From: a bacterium
GTDB lineage: Bacteria > Bdellovibrionota > FAC87 > UBA2466
NCBI GenBank assembly: GCA_022842225.1
Contig: JALHPX010000162.1
Span: 1-7,160, forward strand
Direction: 5' to 3'
Length of the DNA: 7,160 bases
Position numbers and translations under genes: made by a program. How positions within the stretch are numbered: the stretch's first letter is position 1; every line of letters begins with the position of its first letter. The notes below the pieces were generated by a model. The model was not told where the DNA came from. It saw only the letters and a program-made list of their open reading frames with translations, and searched no databases. Below are positions 6,277 through 7,160 of the stretch, piece after piece.

Positions 6277-6416
6277 CAGCAGGAATTGCTGCGCCGCGTA
6301 AGCGGAGTGGCAACAACTGTATGCGGGCTGAGTATCCCGCATGGTGATGGATCACCGGGGGCGGCAACCCCCTTCCCATGCTGGGACGGCAATCTGCTCA
6401 AGGAGGACTCAAGTAA
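6277..6416 (+). ncRNA. Highly structured flagellin mRNA leader (hairpin array with GGA motifs)
   Basis: The predicted leader is nearly filled by short hairpins. They are: CAGCA/TGCTG (6277-6291); CCGC-GTAA-GCGG with a GNRA-type loop (6294-6305); ATGCGGG/CCCGCAT (6321-6342); GGTGA-TGGA-TCACC (6343-6356); GGGGG-CGGCAA-CCCCC (6357-6372); and TCCCA/TGGGA (6374-6386). The middle three abut without spacers, so they could stack end to end. GGCAA occurs three times (from 6309, 6363 and 6388). Six GGA triplets occur (from 6282, 6304, 6349, 6384, 6402 and 6405): two in hairpin loops and two in the ribosome binding site. That arrangement is typical of CsrA-bound leaders and fits the known CsrA control of flagellin in other bacteria, but the binding is inferred. 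I do not recognise a known riboswitch class. Confidence 0.65.
6400..6407 (+). promoter_or_regulatory. Strong ribosome binding site of flagellin, flanked by a CTCAAG direct repeat
   Basis: AAGGAGGA lies 9 nt before the ATG at 6417, near-perfect for translation initiation, and fixes that start. It is framed by CTCAAG at 6397-6402 and again at 6408-6413. It contains two GGA triplets, so it could double as a CsrA site. CTTCC at 6372-6376 could pair with GGAGG (one G-U), giving a weak way to hide the site. Confidence 0.85.
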
Positions 6417-6962
6417 ATGTCGTTCACTATTCAGACTAACCATCTGGCGCTCAACGCTCAGAGGTCCCTGGAACAAGTGGAATCTCGTAACGCTAGAACG
6501 ATTCAAAAACTAGCAACGGGTTCCCGTATTGTAGTGGCAGCAGACGATCCGGCAGGTCTCGCGATCTCGGATAACATGAATGCCACTGTCCGATCACTCG
6601 GACAAGCAATGCGAAACTCGCAAGACGCGGTTTCATTGATTCAGGTCTTCGAAGGCGGAACAAACGAGATCAGCAACATGTTGATCCGTGTACGGGAGCT
6701 GAGCATGCAAAGTGCTTCCGATACAGTCGGTGACAGAGAACGATCGATGCTAAATCAGGAAGTGCAAGAGTTGAAGTCCGAGATCACTCGGATTGCTCGC
6801 ACTACCTCTTATCTCGATCGCGAACTGCTTGCCGGAGAAGAAGTCCGACTCGAGTTCCAAGTCGGCACGGGCAATGACGAGGAGAAAGATCGAATCGTTT
6901 TTGATCCGGGAAATTCGGATCTCACTGCTAGCGGCCTCGGTGTTGAAGACATCGATGTGTAG
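6417..6962 (+). CDS. fliC: Flagellin, N-terminal part ended by an in-frame TAG
   Basis: This is the building block of the flagellar filament, exported by the flagellar type III system. The 181 codons before the stop contain the conserved D0/D1 N-terminal domain: TNHLALNAQRSLEQ (7-20), KLATGSRIVVAADDPAGLAI (31-50), the helix around 60-80 (RSLGQAMRNSQDAVSLIQ), RVRELSMQSASDT (91-103) and LNQEVQELKSEITRIA (112-127). FQVG and DRIVFDP (about 147-164) lead to the switch to the C-terminal half. The variable outer domain is nearly absent. The start is certain: ATG behind AAGGAGGA. The frame stops at TAG (6960-6962), yet the same frame continues with a normal flagellin C-terminal domain, which is needed for filament assembly. 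A product ending here should not polymerise normally. It may be a recent pseudogene, a sequencing error or a readthrough case. Confidence 0.93.
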   Translation: MSFTIQTNHLALNAQRSLEQVESRNARTIQKLATGSRIVVAADDPAGLAISDNMNATVRSLGQAMRNSQDAVSLIQVFEGGTNEISNMLIRVRELSMQSASDTVGDRERSMLNQEVQELKSEITRIARTTSYLDRELLAGEEVRLEFQVGTGNDEEKDRIVFDPGNSDLTASGLGVEDIDV

Positions 6963-7160
6963 GATCGTTCGGATGCTCAAGATGGTTTGGAAGCCTTGGA
7001 TAATGCTATTATCCAGGTCAACGAACTACGAGCACGCGTCGGTTCTACGCAAAACCGCCTGCAAGTGACCTACAATGCGCAAGGAATATACAGGGAGAAC
7101 CTGACGACCGCGAAAAGTCGTATTAAAGACGCGGACGTCGCAGAAGAAACCACGAACTTA
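6963..7160 (+). pseudogene. fliC: Flagellin C-terminal domain continuing in frame after the TAG (partial, runs off window)
   Basis: The 66 codons from 6963 to the window edge stay in the same frame as the upstream flagellin, have no further stop, and encode the conserved C-terminal D1/D0 region: ALDNAIIQVNELRARVGSTQ, then QNRL, YRENLTTAKSRI and KDADVAEETTNL. These match the C-terminal domain flagellins use to pack in the filament core. No good start codon or ribosome binding site lies between the TAG and this part, so separate translation is unlikely. The frame is intact except for the single stop, with no indel, so the break is either recent, an artefact, or recoded. The final part of D0 lies outside the window. 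Confidence 0.85.

Noticed and set aside
6308..6324. Possible sigma-54 promoter (TGGCAAC...TATGC)
   Set aside because: The GG-to-GC spacing is 12 nt instead of 10 and the TTGC block is not matched.
6277..6416. Flagellin leader as a c-di-GMP-I (GEMM) or ZTP riboswitch
   Set aside because: The key conserved blocks of these classes as I remember them are missing; only short GGCAA-like resemblances occur.

Overview
The window looks like chromosomal DNA of a Gram-negative, flagellated bacterium. It carries a signal-peptide-bearing outer-membrane barrel protein and a short flagellin (about 180 codons before a stop plus at least 66 after it) behind a FliA-type promoter. The flagellin style (an FQVG...DRI segment and almost no variable domain) reminds me of Bdellovibrio and relatives. 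That lineage call is a guess from memory, not a search result.

From about 6114 down to position 1 every gene lies on the minus strand. In transcription order they are: a small outer-membrane beta-barrel protein; a 70-residue biotin carrier protein; HMG-CoA lyase; a methylglutaconyl-CoA hydratase-type enoyl-CoA hydratase; a biotin-dependent carboxylase beta subunit; a short MetE-like zinc protein; then a 281-bp long inverted repeat; then azlC and the start of azlD, which runs off the left edge. The carrier-lyase-hydratase-carboxylase block has the same order as yngHB-yngG-yngF-yngE of Bacillus subtilis. It fits the lower leucine/isovalerate pathway (3-methylcrotonyl-CoA to 3-methylglutaconyl-CoA to HMG-CoA to acetoacetate plus acetyl-CoA). 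The partner biotin carboxylase (YngH equivalent) is not in the window; an outer-membrane protein gene sits where it would be expected. Gene junctions are tight (3-nt gap, 32-nt gap, 8-nt overlap, 6-nt gap, 10-nt gap), so one operon is likely.

AzlCD is a branched-chain amino acid exporter. Its position beyond the inverted repeat puts leucine export next to leucine breakdown, although the repeat may separate the transcripts.

On the plus strand from 6244 a flagellin unit begins: a sigma-28-like promoter (6244-6270), a leader of about 140 nt packed with back-to-back hairpins and GGA motifs, a strong ribosome binding site, and a flagellin reading frame. That frame is cut by an in-frame TAG at 6960-6962 but continues in the same frame with a clearly conserved flagellin C-terminal domain to the right edge. 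The three points most worth following are the amber-interrupted flagellin, its unusual structured leader, and the long inverted repeat at 1020-1300. No tRNA, rRNA or CRISPR array was seen.
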